From contig LIBV01000005.1 in NCBI GenBank assembly GCA_001438335.1, positions 1 to 24,096 on the forward strand: a stretch of 24,096 bases of DNA. Reading direction: 5' to 3'. This document shows positions 1 through 7,762 of this stretch, piece by piece. The position numbers and the translations under genes are program-made. The notes below the pieces were generated by a model, which had not been told where the DNA came from, did not search any database, and was given only the letters and a program-made list of their open reading frames with translations. Origin of the DNA: Pelagibacteraceae bacterium BACL5 MAG-120820-bin39. Lineage in GTDB: Bacteria > Pseudomonadota > Alphaproteobacteria > Pelagibacterales > Pelagibacteraceae. Position 1 is the first letter of the stretch; every line of letters starts with the position of its first letter.

Positions 1-132
1 GAATTTTTTGCTTTTTATAGAGCGATGCAAGCTTATGAAACCGCTTTGATTGGAGGAGAGACATCATTAATATTATCTCCAGATAGTGAATTCTTTAAAT
101 TTTTTGGAAATATAAAACCTCAATCACAATAA
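1..132 (+). CDS. hflC: HflC protease modulator, C-terminal end (partial)
   Basis: Only the last 43 codons are present; the gene runs in from the left edge and ends at TAA 130-132. The readable tail contains FFAFYRAMQAYETAL, then LILSPDSEFFKFFGN. This matches the end of HflC, an SPFH/band-7 membrane protein that with HflK surrounds the FtsH protease and modulates its turnover of membrane proteins and regulators. The next two genes, a DUF2065 small membrane protein and a DegP-type protease, fit this: a YjeT-like DUF2065 gene also follows hflC in enterobacteria. HflK would be expected just outside the window. The family call is firm from the tail and context; nothing can be said about the N-terminal anchor or band-7 domain. 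Confidence 0.88.
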   Translation, partial: EFFAFYRAMQAYETALIGGETSLILSPDSEFFKFFGNIKPQSQ

Positions 133-143
133 CTTTTAAAAGT

Positions 144-329
144 ATGAGAGAGCTCATAATAGCTTTTGGCCTCTTTTTTTTTATTGAAGGGTTATTATAT
201 GCCTTATTTCCATCAAAAATGAAAAGTATGTTAAAAAAATTAGAAATTGTAGGAGATAGCCAATTAAGAACTGGTGGATTAATTTTCGCAATTACAGGGT
301 TTGCAATTATTTATTTTGTAAAAAATTAA
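144..329 (+). CDS. DUF2065 family small inner-membrane protein (YjeT-like)
   Basis: This is a 61-residue protein with two predicted membrane segments, roughly residues 4-22 (LIIAFGLFFFIEGLLYALF) and 43-58 (GGLIFAITGFAIIYFV). They are joined by a short basic loop with the pattern PSKMKSMLKKLE. Length, the early GLFFFIEGLLYALFP motif and the LRTGGLIFAITG segment match DUF2065, whose E. coli member YjeT is encoded just after hflC. Its function is not established. It lies 11 bp after hflC and is followed after one base by the degP-type gene, so the three genes are probably co-transcribed and may act together at the inner membrane. No Shine-Dalgarno sequence is evident before the ATG. Confidence 0.85.
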   Translation: MRELIIAFGLFFFIEGLLYALFPSKMKSMLKKLEIVGDSQLRTGGLIFAITGFAIIYFVKN

Positions 330-330
330 T

Positions 331-1740
331 ATGAAAAAAATAAAAATAATATTTTTAGCTTTAGTTTTTACTTTTAATTATTCATTTAATGCTTTTGCAA
401 AAGGAGTGCCAGAGTCGTTTGCTGATCTAGCTGAAAAATTAATGCCTTCAGTTGTAAATATTTCAACAACTCAAACAGTAGTAACGAATACAAACCCGTT
501 TCCATTTACATTTCCTCCTGGATCCCCATTTGAAGATATGTTTAAAGAATTTGGCACCCCGCAAGAAAGAAAATCAAGCGCTTTAGGGTCAGGTTTTATT
601 ATAGATGCTAAAGGCATAGTAGTAACTAACAATCATGTTATTCAAGGGGCTGAAGATATTATTGTAAGAGTTAATGGCGAAGACGAGTTTAAAGCAAAGG
701 TAATCGGTGCAGATCCATTATCTGATATTGCAGTTTTACAAATAGAATCTGAAGAAACTTTTATTCCTGTTGAGTTTGGCGACTCAGATAAAGCAAGAAT
801 TGGAGATTGGGTAATTGCCATTGGAAATCCTTTTGGTTTAGGTGGAACGGTTACATCAGGAATAATTTCAGCAAGAAATAGATCAATAGGTCTATCCAGA
901 TATGAAGATTACATTCAAACAGATGCATCAATTAATTCTGGAAATTCTGGTGGGCCATTATTTGATATGAATGGAGATGTTATTGGTATTAATACAGCTA
1001 TTTTAGGAAGAAGTGGTTCAATTGGTATTGGTTTTTCTATACCCTCTAACAGTGCAAAAATTGTCATTGATCAACTTATTGAATTTGGTGAGACAAAAAG
1101 AGGTTGGCTAGGAGTAAGAATTCAAGAAGTGACGCAAGAAATTGCTGATATTGAAAAATTAGATAAACCAAGAGGCGCATTAGTTGCAAGTGTTGCTGAA
1201 AATAGTCCTTCAGAAAAAGCTGGAATTAAATCAGGGGATATTATTTTAGAATTTAATGGAGAACCTATAAATGAAATGAAAGAATTACCAATGATTGTTG
1301 CAAAAACTGCAGTTGGTAAAAATGTTGAAGTAAAAATTTGGAGAGACAAAAAAGAAATATTCAAAACAGTGCTTCTTGGAAGATTAGAAACTTCTGAAGA
1401 TTTCAAAGCAAGTAAAGAACCAGAGCCAACTTTAAAAGAAACTGAAATTGAAAATTTAAAAATTACTGTTCGAAAATTAAATGATGAAGACATCAAATCA
1501 CGAAGTTTACCCAATCAAACTACTGGTTTAGTAATCACTAAAATTGCAGAAGATAGCCCACTAATAAAATCATTAGCGGTAAACAGTATAATTCTTGAGG
1601 CTCAAAAAAGAAAAATAAGAAACGAAAATGATTTAAACCAAGCAATTAAAGAAGTTATGAGCTCTAATCAAAAAACTATATTGCTTGCAATTTATAATAC
1701 TGAAAACCAAAGAAGATATATTGGTGTCAAACTAGATTAA
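331..1740 (+). CDS. degP: DegP/HtrA (Do) family periplasmic serine protease
   Basis: This 469-residue protein starts with a signal peptide (hydrophobic 4-20, likely cut after AFA at residue 23). A trypsin-like domain follows with the full catalytic triad: H102 in TNNHVIQGAED, D132 in DPLSDIAVLQ and S206 in INSGNSGGPLFD. A Pro/Phe-rich stretch at about 54-75 occupies the place of the regulatory LA loop. Two C-terminal PDZ domains follow, the first at about 258-350 (RGWLGVRIQEV, SPSEKAGIKSGDII) and a more divergent second at about 370-465. Length is normal for a Do protease (E. coli DegP is about 474). The role is ATP-independent degradation or holding of misfolded envelope proteins. It follows DUF2065 by one base and precedes miaA by two, in line with operon transcription. 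DegP and DegQ/Do cannot be separated from sequence alone. Confidence 0.93.
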   Translation: MKKIKIIFLALVFTFNYSFNAFAKGVPESFADLAEKLMPSVVNISTTQTVVTNTNPFPFTFPPGSPFEDMFKEFGTPQERKSSALGSGFIIDAKGIVVTNNHVIQGAEDIIVRVNGEDEFKAKVIGADPLSDIAVLQIESEETFIPVEFGDSDKARIGDWVIAIGNPFGLGGTVTSGIISARNRSIGLSRYEDYIQTDASINSGNSGGPLFDMNGDVIGINTAILGRSGSIGIGFSIPSNSAKIVIDQLIEFGETKRGWLGVRIQEVTQEIADIEKLDKPRGALVASVAENSPSEKAGIKSGDIILEFNGEPINEMKELPMIVAKTAVGKNVEVKIWRDKKEIFKTVLLGRLETSEDFKASKEPEPTLKETEIENLKITVRKLNDEDIKSRSLPNQTTGLVITKIAEDSPLIKSLAVNSIILEAQKRKIRNENDLNQAIKEVMSSNQKTILLAIYNTENQRRYIGVKLD

Positions 1741-1742
1741 TC

Positions 1743-2651
1743 ATGGATTTAAAATCCAAGATTTTTTTAATCTCAGGTCCAACCGCTTCAGGAAAATCTA
1801 ATTTTGCAATTCAACTAGCAAAAAAATTAAATGGGGAAATTATAAACACTGATAGTATGCAGGTTTATAAAGAACTCAAAATTTTATCTGCAAGACCTTT
1901 AAAAAAAAATTATCAAAAAATAAAACACCACCTTTATGGATTTCAAAGTGCAAAAAAAATATTTTCTACAGGAGATTGGTTAAAGCTAGCAATTGCCAAA
2001 GTTTATGAAATTAAAAAAAGAAAAAAAGTTCCAATTTTAGTTGGTGGAACTGGATTATACTTTAAAGCGATTACGCAAGGTTTAGTTAGTATCCCAGAAA
2101 TTCCAATGCAATTTAGAAATAAAATTAGAACTTTACATAAAAAACTTGGTCAAAATAAATTTTATCTTAAATTATTAAAATTAGATCCTATTTCTAAAAA
2201 TAAAATTAATCCAACAGATACTCAAAGAACTATAAGGGCTTACGAAGTCAAATCATTTACCAACAAATCACTTCATCAATGGTTTGAAGATACTAAAGCT
2301 GTTTTTAAAGAACGAGATTTCTACAAATTATACATAGATTTTCCAAGACCTGAACTCATAGAAAGAATTAATCAAAGGACTGAAGAAATGTTAGAAGGTG
2401 GAGCAATTCAAGAAGTTAAGAGTTTTATTAAACTTAATGTTAAAAAAGACAAAACTGCAAATAAAGCTATTGGCATCAATGAAATTAAAGATTATTTGAA
2501 TAAAAAAAAGAATTTAGAGGAAACCAAAGAGATTATTGAGATAAAAACAAGACAATATGCTAAACGTCAAAGCACATGGGCCAGAGGTCACATGAGTGAT
2601 TGGCATAAAATTAAGCCACAAGACTTGGAAAAGTTCTTAAAAAAAATTTAA
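1743..2651 (+). CDS. miaA: tRNA dimethylallyltransferase MiaA
   Basis: MiaA transfers a dimethylallyl group from DMAPP to N6 of A37 in tRNAs that read UNN codons (i6A37), supporting codon-anticodon pairing. The 302-residue protein has the P-loop GPTASGKS at residues 12-19, then the DSMQVYKEL motif (D37, S38, Q40, Y42) characteristic of the family. Further family blocks are LVGGTGLYFKAITQG at about 100-115, the DTQRTIRAYEV segment and the late TRQYAKRQSTWARG motif. Length is normal. The ATG is two bases after the degP stop with no Shine-Dalgarno sequence, so translation is probably coupled. The pairing of miaA with a protease gene looks like housekeeping co-transcription rather than a functional link. 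Confidence 0.95.
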   Translation: MDLKSKIFLISGPTASGKSNFAIQLAKKLNGEIINTDSMQVYKELKILSARPLKKNYQKIKHHLYGFQSAKKIFSTGDWLKLAIAKVYEIKKRKKVPILVGGTGLYFKAITQGLVSIPEIPMQFRNKIRTLHKKLGQNKFYLKLLKLDPISKNKINPTDTQRTIRAYEVKSFTNKSLHQWFEDTKAVFKERDFYKLYIDFPRPELIERINQRTEEMLEGGAIQEVKSFIKLNVKKDKTANKAIGINEIKDYLNKKKNLEETKEIIEIKTRQYAKRQSTWARGHMSDWHKIKPQDLEKFLKKI

Positions 2652-2668
2652 ATATTTAATTGTTAAAC

Positions 2669-2698
2669 TTGACCAATCAGTACAACTTCAGCTAGATT
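2669..2698 (+). promoter_or_regulatory. Candidate promoter of ilvBNC (start site at or near the ATG)
   Basis: TTGACC (2669-2674) resembles a sigma70-type -35 box and TAGATT (2693-2698) a -10 box, separated by 18 bases. The predicted transcription start, 6-7 bases after the -10 box, is about 2704-2705, which is the first base of the ilvB ATG. No Shine-Dalgarno sequence lies in the 53-bp gap after miaA. The boxes match 5/6 and 4/6 of consensus by eye, so this is a prediction only. Confidence 0.45.
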
Positions 2699-2704
2699 GC
2701 ACAA

Positions 2705-4471
2705 ATGCCAAAATTATACACAGGAGCGGAAATAGTTTTTAAGTGCCTTGAAGATCAAAAGGTAGAATATATTTTTGGTTATCCTGGTGGTGCAGTGTTA
2801 CCGATTTATGATGAATTAAAAAATCATTCATCGATCAAGCATATTTTAGTTCGACATGAACAAGGTGCTGGTCATGCTGCAGAAGGTTATGCCAGGTCAT
2901 CTGGAAAACCAGGGGTTGTTTTAGTTACTTCAGGTCCGGGTGCAACAAACGTTGTAACAGCTTTGACTGATGCCTATATGGACTCTGTTCCTTTGGTTTG
3001 TATATCAGGACAAGTACCTACTCATTTAATTGGCACTGATGCATTTCAAGAATGTGATACTACAGGGATTACAAGACCTTGCACAAAACATAACTGGCTG
3101 GTTAAAAATATAGATGACTTACCTAGAATTTTACATGAAGCTTTTCATGTAGCAACTTCTGGAAGACCAGGACCAGTATTAGTTGATATTCCAAAAGATA
3201 TTCAGTTTGCAAAAACAAAATATTCAAAACCAAAATTTGAGAAAAAACTAAATGGCAAATCTCACAATAAATTTTCTCAAAAAGAAATTGATCAATTGAT
3301 AGATTTAATTACTAAAGCAAAAAAACCAATTTTTTATACTGGCGGTGGAGTTATAAATTCAGGACCTAAAGCAAGTGAGGCTTTAAGAGAGCTAGTACAT
3401 TTAACCGGTTTTCCAATTACCTCTACACTTCAAGGATTAGGTGCATATCCTGGAGATGATCATCAGTTTTTAGGTATGCTTGGAATGCATGGAACATACG
3501 AAGCAAATAATGCTATGCATGATTGTGATCTTTTAATAAATATTGGCGCAAGGTTTGATGACCGGATTACAGGTAAGATAGATGAGTTTTCTCCTAAATC
3601 AAAAAAAGTACATATTGATATTGATCCATCATCAATAAATAAAATTATCAAAGTAGATTTATCAGTAGTAGGTGATGTTTATGAAGTTATTAAATCTACA
3701 ATAAAAACAATAAATAAGAAAAAAATTAATTTTGCTAAATCAAATAAACAACAAATTTCAAATTGGTGGCAACAAATTCAGAAATGGCGATCTAAAGATT
3801 CTTTAGGCTTTACTAATAGTGATGTAACTATAAAACCACAATTTGCAGTTCAAAGACTTTATGAATTAACAAAAAATCAAGACACTTATATCACCACAGA
3901 GGTTGGTCAGCATCAAATGTGGGCGGCCCAACATTATAAATTTAATAAACCCAATCGATGGATGACCTCAGGAGGGTTAGGCACGATGGGGTATGGTTTA
4001 CCTGCAGCAGTTGGTGTTCAGATTGCTCATCCTAAAAAATTAGTTATTGATATTGCTGGAGAAGCTTCAGTGCTTATGACCATGCAAGAAATGTCAACAG
4101 CTATACAATATAATCTGCCAATCAAGATTTTTATTCTAAATAATCAATATATGGGAATGGTTCGACAGTGGCAGGAATTACTACATGAAAAAAATTACTC
4201 TGAGAGTTATTCTGAGGCATTACCAGATTTTATTAAAATGGCTGAGGCATACGGATGCAAAGGCATTAAAGCAACAGATCCAAGTGAATTAGATGAAAAA
4301 ATTCAAGAAATGATTGATTATGATGGTCCAGTAATATTTGATTGCCATGTTGATCCAACTGAAAATTGTTTTCCAATGATCCCTTCGGGAAAACCACATA
4401 ATCAGATGATTTTAGGACCAAAAGATAAAGACGAAAATAAAATTACTGGAAAAGGTAAATCTTTAGTTTAA
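2705..4471 (+). CDS. ilvB: Acetolactate (acetohydroxyacid) synthase, large catalytic subunit
   Basis: This ThDP-dependent enzyme condenses pyruvate with pyruvate or 2-ketobutyrate, the first common step to valine, leucine and isoleucine. The 588-residue protein has the N-terminal pyrimidine-binding domain with FGYPGGAVLPIYDEL and RHEQGAGHAAEGYAR (the cofactor-activating Glu is E52). A central FAD/transhydrogenase-like domain follows at about 190-335, then the C-terminal pyrophosphate domain. The usual GDG/GDA...NN metal motif reads GEAS at 452-455 (GAA codon at 4061), ending at N479-N480 in FILNNQYMGMVRQWQ. Glu thus replaces the usual metal-binding Asp at 453. All other blocks are intact, so I expect an active enzyme. 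The stop overlaps the ilvN ATG by one base (TAATG), giving translational coupling with the regulatory subunit. Confidence 0.95.
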   Translation: MPKLYTGAEIVFKCLEDQKVEYIFGYPGGAVLPIYDELKNHSSIKHILVRHEQGAGHAAEGYARSSGKPGVVLVTSGPGATNVVTALTDAYMDSVPLVCISGQVPTHLIGTDAFQECDTTGITRPCTKHNWLVKNIDDLPRILHEAFHVATSGRPGPVLVDIPKDIQFAKTKYSKPKFEKKLNGKSHNKFSQKEIDQLIDLITKAKKPIFYTGGGVINSGPKASEALRELVHLTGFPITSTLQGLGAYPGDDHQFLGMLGMHGTYEANNAMHDCDLLINIGARFDDRITGKIDEFSPKSKKVHIDIDPSSINKIIKVDLSVVGDVYEVIKSTIKTINKKKINFAKSNKQQISNWWQQIQKWRSKDSLGFTNSDVTIKPQFAVQRLYELTKNQDTYITTEVGQHQMWAAQHYKFNKPNRWMTSGGLGTMGYGLPAAVGVQIAHPKKLVIDIAGEASVLMTMQEMSTAIQYNLPIKIFILNNQYMGMVRQWQELLHEKNYSESYSEALPDFIKMAEAYGCKGIKATDPSELDEKIQEMIDYDGPVIFDCHVDPTENCFPMIPSGKPHNQMILGPKDKDENKITGKGKSLV

Positions 4472-5019
4472 TGGCAAAAGCAAAATCAGCATATAGTGTT
4501 CCTACAAAGGGTGGAAAACCAGATACTCATATAATAGTTGTGTGGGTTGATAATGAAGCAGGAGTTTTGGCTAGAGTGGTCGGCTTATTTTCTGGTCGAG
4601 GCTACAATATTGAATCATTAGCTGTTGCTGAGATTGATTTTAAAAGAAATATTTCAAGAGTAACTATTGTAACAACTGGAACGCCCCAAGTTATTGATCA
4701 AATCAAATTGCAATTAAAAAAGTTAGTTCCAGTTCATAAAGTTGCTGATTTTAAAAGAGAGGATAAGAGGGTTATTTTTAAAGAAATGGCTCTATTTAAA
4801 ATCGTATCTTCAGAAAAAAATATTAAAAAATCTCTTAATGCTTGTAAAACATTTCATCCAGTAATATTAGATAAGACAAATAAATCTGCAGTAATTCAAA
4901 TTACTGCACTAAGAAGAGAAATAGATTTAATGATGAAAAAATTAAAACCCCTAGGTCTTGTCAGTGCTTCAAGAACTGGAGCGGTAGCTATGACTAGAGG
5001 TGCAGATATTTTTAACTAA
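4471..5019 (+). CDS. ilvN: Acetolactate synthase small (regulatory) subunit
   Basis: This regulatory partner of the large subunit activates it and confers feedback inhibition by branched-chain amino acids. The 182-residue protein has an N-terminal ACT domain at about 20-90 (HIIVVWVDNEAGVLARVVGLF, then GRGYNIESLAVAEI) and a C-terminal small-subunit domain at about 95-175 (ALFKIVS, ending SRTGAVAMTRG). It is about 20 residues longer than E. coli IlvH, because of a basic N-terminal extension (MAKAKSAYSVPTKGGKP). The start overlaps the ilvB stop by one base. The symbols ilvN and ilvH are both used for this family; I chose ilvN to match ilvB. ilvC follows with its own strong ribosome site. Confidence 0.93.
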   Translation: MAKAKSAYSVPTKGGKPDTHIIVVWVDNEAGVLARVVGLFSGRGYNIESLAVAEIDFKRNISRVTIVTTGTPQVIDQIKLQLKKLVPVHKVADFKREDKRVIFKEMALFKIVSSEKNIKKSLNACKTFHPVILDKTNKSAVIQITALRREIDLMMKKLKPLGLVSASRTGAVAMTRGADIFN

Positions 5020-5038
5020 TTTTAAAAGGAGAAACAAA

Positions 5039-6061
5039 ATGAAAATGTTTTATGAAAAAGATGCAGATGTAAATTTAATAAAAGAAAAAAAAGTTGCTAT
5101 TTTTGGTTATGGCAGTCAAGGGCATGCTCATGCACTTAACTTAAAAGATAGTGGTGTTCAAGATGTGGTTGTAGCATTAAGAGATGGATCTGCTAGTAAA
5201 GCAAAAGCAGAGTCTAAAGGATTAAGAGTTATGAATTTATCAGATGCTGCAGAGTGGGCAGATGTTTGTATGATTTTAACTCCTGATGAACTTCAGGCTA
5301 CAATTTATAAAAATCATATAGAGCAAAGAATTAAAGAAGGAACAAGTTTAGCTTTTGCTCATGGATTAAATATTCATTACGACTTAATTAAAGCAAGAAA
5401 AGATTTAGATGTATTTATGGTAGCTCCAAAAGGACCTGGACATTTGGTTCGAAGTGAGTTTGAAAAAGGGGGTGGGGTGCCATGTTTAATGGCAGTTCAT
5501 CAAGATGGCACAGGAAAAGCTAGAGATTTAGCATTGTCTTATGCATCAGCAATTGGTGGAGGTAGATCTGGTATTATTGAAACAACATTTAAAGATGAAT
5601 GTGAAACTGATCTATTTGGTGAACAAACAGTTCTTTGTGGAGGACTAGTAGAACTAATTAAAAATGGTTATGAAACATTGGTTGAAGCGGGTTATGAACC
5701 TGAGATGGCTTACTTTGAATGTTTGCATGAAGTAAAATTGATAGTTGATTTAATTTATGAAGGTGGAATAGCAAATATGAACTATTCAATTTCTAATACC
5801 GCAGAATATGGAGAATATGTATCTGGACCTAGAATAATAAATAAAGAAGAGACAAAGAAAAGAATGAAAGAAGTTCTTTCTGATATTCAATCTGGAAAAT
5901 TTACAAAACAGTGGATGGACGAATGTAAAAATGGTCAAAAGAATTTTCTTAAAACTCGAGAAGATTTAGCACAACATTCAATTGAAACTGTTGGGGCTAA
6001 ATTAAGAGCGATGATGCCATGGATTGGTAAAAAGAAACTAGTTGATAGCGATAAAAGCTAG
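5039..6061 (+). CDS. ilvC: Ketol-acid reductoisomerase (class I)
   Basis: IlvC converts acetolactate or acetohydroxybutyrate to the dihydroxyacid by Mg2+-dependent isomerisation and NADPH reduction. The frame is open from ATG 5000 inside ilvN, but ATG 5039 is the likely start: AAGGAG at 5026-5031 sits 7 bases upstream, and the resulting 340 residues match the class I (short-form) family. Visible are the Rossmann motif GYGSQG (residues 23-28) and the cofactor loop LRDGSAS with R48, S51 and S53, expected to read the NADPH 2'-phosphate. FAHGLNIHYD precedes the all-helical C-terminal domain, where DLFGEQT carries the metal ligands D191 and E195. It is the third gene of the ilvBNC unit; ilvD is not in this window. 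Confidence 0.96.
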   Translation: MKMFYEKDADVNLIKEKKVAIFGYGSQGHAHALNLKDSGVQDVVVALRDGSASKAKAESKGLRVMNLSDAAEWADVCMILTPDELQATIYKNHIEQRIKEGTSLAFAHGLNIHYDLIKARKDLDVFMVAPKGPGHLVRSEFEKGGGVPCLMAVHQDGTGKARDLALSYASAIGGGRSGIIETTFKDECETDLFGEQTVLCGGLVELIKNGYETLVEAGYEPEMAYFECLHEVKLIVDLIYEGGIANMNYSISNTAEYGEYVSGPRIINKEETKKRMKEVLSDIQSGKFTKQWMDECKNGQKNFLKTREDLAQHSIETVGAKLRAMMPWIGKKKLVDSDKS

Positions 6062-6068
6062 TTTTATC
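6050..6068 (+). repeat. AT-rich hairpin spanning the ilvC stop codon
   Basis: GATAAAA (6050-6056) and TTTTATC (6062-6068) form a perfect 7-bp inverted repeat around a 5-base loop that contains the ilvC TAG stop. There is no clean downstream U-run and the stem is weak (one G-C pair), so it is at best a marginal terminator or 3'-end protecting structure. It may be coincidence in AT-rich DNA. Confidence 0.25.
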
Positions 6069-6075
6069 AGGACAA

Positions 6076-6134
6076 TTTAGACTATAAAATTATTTTTATA
6101 TAACCTATACTTTTCTTAAATAATTTAAGAGGAG
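6076..6134 (+). promoter_or_regulatory. Candidate promoter, inverted repeat and strong RBS of the peptide-binding-protein gene
   Basis: TTTAGA (6076-6081) and TATAAC (6099-6104), 17 bases apart, form a plausible sigma70 promoter with a start near 6111. Just downstream, CTTAAAT (6115-6121) and ATTTAAG (6123-6129) form a perfect inverted repeat around a single A, at the position expected for an operator and running into the Shine-Dalgarno sequence AGAGGAG (6128-6134), 7 bases before the ATG. The ribosome site is one of the strongest in the window and fits high expression of a binding protein. No regulator gene is adjacent. Confidence 0.45.
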
Positions 6135-6141
6135 TAAAAAT

Positions 6142-7701
6142 ATGAAAATTAATAGCTTATCCAAAATACTAATAATTTTATCTTTAGTTTTTGGTTTTTC
6201 ATCAGCTTCAGCCAACACAATAAAATGGTCTATGGCTGGTGATAGTTTATCGTTAGATCCTCATGCTCAAAATGAAGGTCCAACGACTCAAGTATCAAGG
6301 CAAGTATATGAAGCTTTGGTGACAAGAGGCATAGATATGTCTATTGGACCACAATTAGCCACAAAGTGGAAAGCAGTTGATCCTACAACTTGGTATTTTT
6401 TTTTAAGAGAAGATGTAAAATTTTCTGATGGTACACCAATGACATCAGAAGATGTTGTTTTTAGTTTTATTAGAGCACAACAGCCAACATCTGATTTTAA
6501 AGAGTATATTAGTTCTATTAGCTCGGTAAAGGCTATAGATGATTATACAGTTCAGATAAAAACTAAAGAACCAAATCCAATTCTTTTAAATCAATTATCT
6601 AATATCTTTGTAATGTCTAAAGCATGGGCAGAAAAACATTTTGCAAAAGCCCCTCAAAATTGGGGAGCATCACAAGAAACTTATGCCTCTGTTAATGCAA
6701 TGGGTACTGGACCTTTCAAAATTACCCTAAGAGAGCCAAATACTAAAACAGTATTTAAAAAGAATACTAGATGGTGGGGTGATGTAGAGCATAATTTGAC
6801 GACGGTTGAATTAATTCCAATTGCGAATGCAGCAACTAGAGTTGCAGCTTTATTATCAGGTGAAATTGATATTGTAACTGATGCACCAGTTCAAGATCTT
6901 GGCAGAATAAACTCTTCTGGTAGTCACAAAGTTGAAAGTACCCCTCAGATGAGAACTATTTTTCTAGGAATGGACCAGGCAGCAGATCAATTAAGATCAG
7001 GTAACACCGGTGATAACCCATTCAAAAAGAAAGAAGTTAGACAGGCGCTTTATCAAGCAATTGATATTGAAGCAATTAAACAAAAAGTGATGAGAGGGAA
7101 TAGTGCTTCAGCTGGAATAGTAACTTTTCCAGGTGTAACAGGCTATACTACAGAGCTTGATAAAAGATTGGCATTTGATCCAGAGGCATCAAAAAAACTT
7201 TTAGCTGACGCTGGTTATCCAGATGGTTTTGAAGTAGAACTAAGATGTCCAAATGATAGATACATTAATGATGAAGCCATTTGTACAGCAGTTGTTGGTA
7301 TGCTTGGAAAAGTCGGTGTTAAGGTAAGTTTAAACTCACAAACTAAAAGTATTCACTTCAAAGAACTTGGGGAAAAAAAAGCAGACTTTTATATGCTGGG
7401 TTGGGGAGTTCCTACTTTAGATAGTCATTATGTATTTCATTACTTATATGATACGGGAGCAAGTTGGAATAAAGCTAACTTTAGTAATGCAAGAGTTGAT
7501 GAACTTATCAAAGTTATGGAAGGTGAAGTTGATTTAGATAAAAGAAATGCTGCAATTGCTGAAGCTTGGCAAATTGTAAAAGATGACATTACTTATCTAC
7601 CTTTACATCACCAGGTAATTGCTTGGGCTTCTAAAAAGAATGTAAACGTTCCTATTAGACCTAACAATGAACCTTTGTTTAGATTTTCGAGCAAAAATTA
7701 A
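6142..7701 (+). CDS. ABC transporter family 5 (peptide/nickel-type) substrate-binding protein
   Basis: This periplasmic receptor of an ABC importer delivers substrate to the two permeases encoded next. The 519-residue protein has a signal peptide (hydrophobic 8-20, likely cut after SASA at residue 24). The SBP family 5 features include DSLSLDPHAQNEG near the N-terminus, the DVKFSDGTPMTSEDVVFSF block at about 92-110, and KKEVRQALYQAIDIEAIKQ near 295. The late block starting DFYMLGWG precedes the C-terminal lobe. Length is normal for DppA/OppA/GsiB-like proteins. It heads a binding protein-permease-permease-ATPase set, and its own strong ribosome site plus the downstream palindrome suggest more protein than the other subunits. 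The substrate could be di- or oligopeptides, glutathione or another small peptide-like compound; I cannot tell which, so no symbol is given. Confidence 0.9.
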   Translation: MKINSLSKILIILSLVFGFSSASANTIKWSMAGDSLSLDPHAQNEGPTTQVSRQVYEALVTRGIDMSIGPQLATKWKAVDPTTWYFFLREDVKFSDGTPMTSEDVVFSFIRAQQPTSDFKEYISSISSVKAIDDYTVQIKTKEPNPILLNQLSNIFVMSKAWAEKHFAKAPQNWGASQETYASVNAMGTGPFKITLREPNTKTVFKKNTRWWGDVEHNLTTVELIPIANAATRVAALLSGEIDIVTDAPVQDLGRINSSGSHKVESTPQMRTIFLGMDQAADQLRSGNTGDNPFKKKEVRQALYQAIDIEAIKQKVMRGNSASAGIVTFPGVTGYTTELDKRLAFDPEASKKLLADAGYPDGFEVELRCPNDRYINDEAICTAVVGMLGKVGVKVSLNSQTKSIHFKELGEKKADFYMLGWGVPTLDSHYVFHYLYDTGASWNKANFSNARVDELIKVMEGEVDLDKRNAAIAEAWQIVKDDITYLPLHHQVIAWASKKNVNVPIRPNNEPLFRFSSKN

Positions 7702-7713
7702 AAAAGATTAAAA

Positions 7714-7743
7714 ACATAAGCCCTTTATATAAAGGGCTTATGT
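7714..7743 (+). terminator. Perfect 30-nt palindrome (intercistronic hairpin) between binding-protein and permease genes
   Basis: The 30 bases are exactly self-complementary: arm ACATAAGCCCTTTAT followed directly by its reverse complement. As RNA this gives a stem of about 13 bp with a 4-base loop, containing a GCCC/GGGC core in very AT-rich surroundings. It begins 12 bases after the binding-protein stop and ends 19 bases before the permease start. No U-run follows directly, so a strong intrinsic terminator is unlikely. Partial termination or protection of the upstream mRNA 3' end from exonucleases is the better inference, as known for other binding-protein operons. Confidence 0.75.
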
Positions 7744-7762
7744 ACATTTAAAATTTCAGACA

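Noticed and set aside
1122..1514. 130-codon minus-strand open frame inside degP
   Set aside because: It lies wholly opposite a well-supported protease gene and has Ser/Phe-rich composition typical of an antisense shadow of AT-rich coding DNA.
5000..5038. Longer ilvC start at ATG 5000, inside ilvN
   Set aside because: ATG 5039 has AAGGAG 7 bases upstream and gives the normal family length; the extra 13 residues are unlike the family N-terminus.
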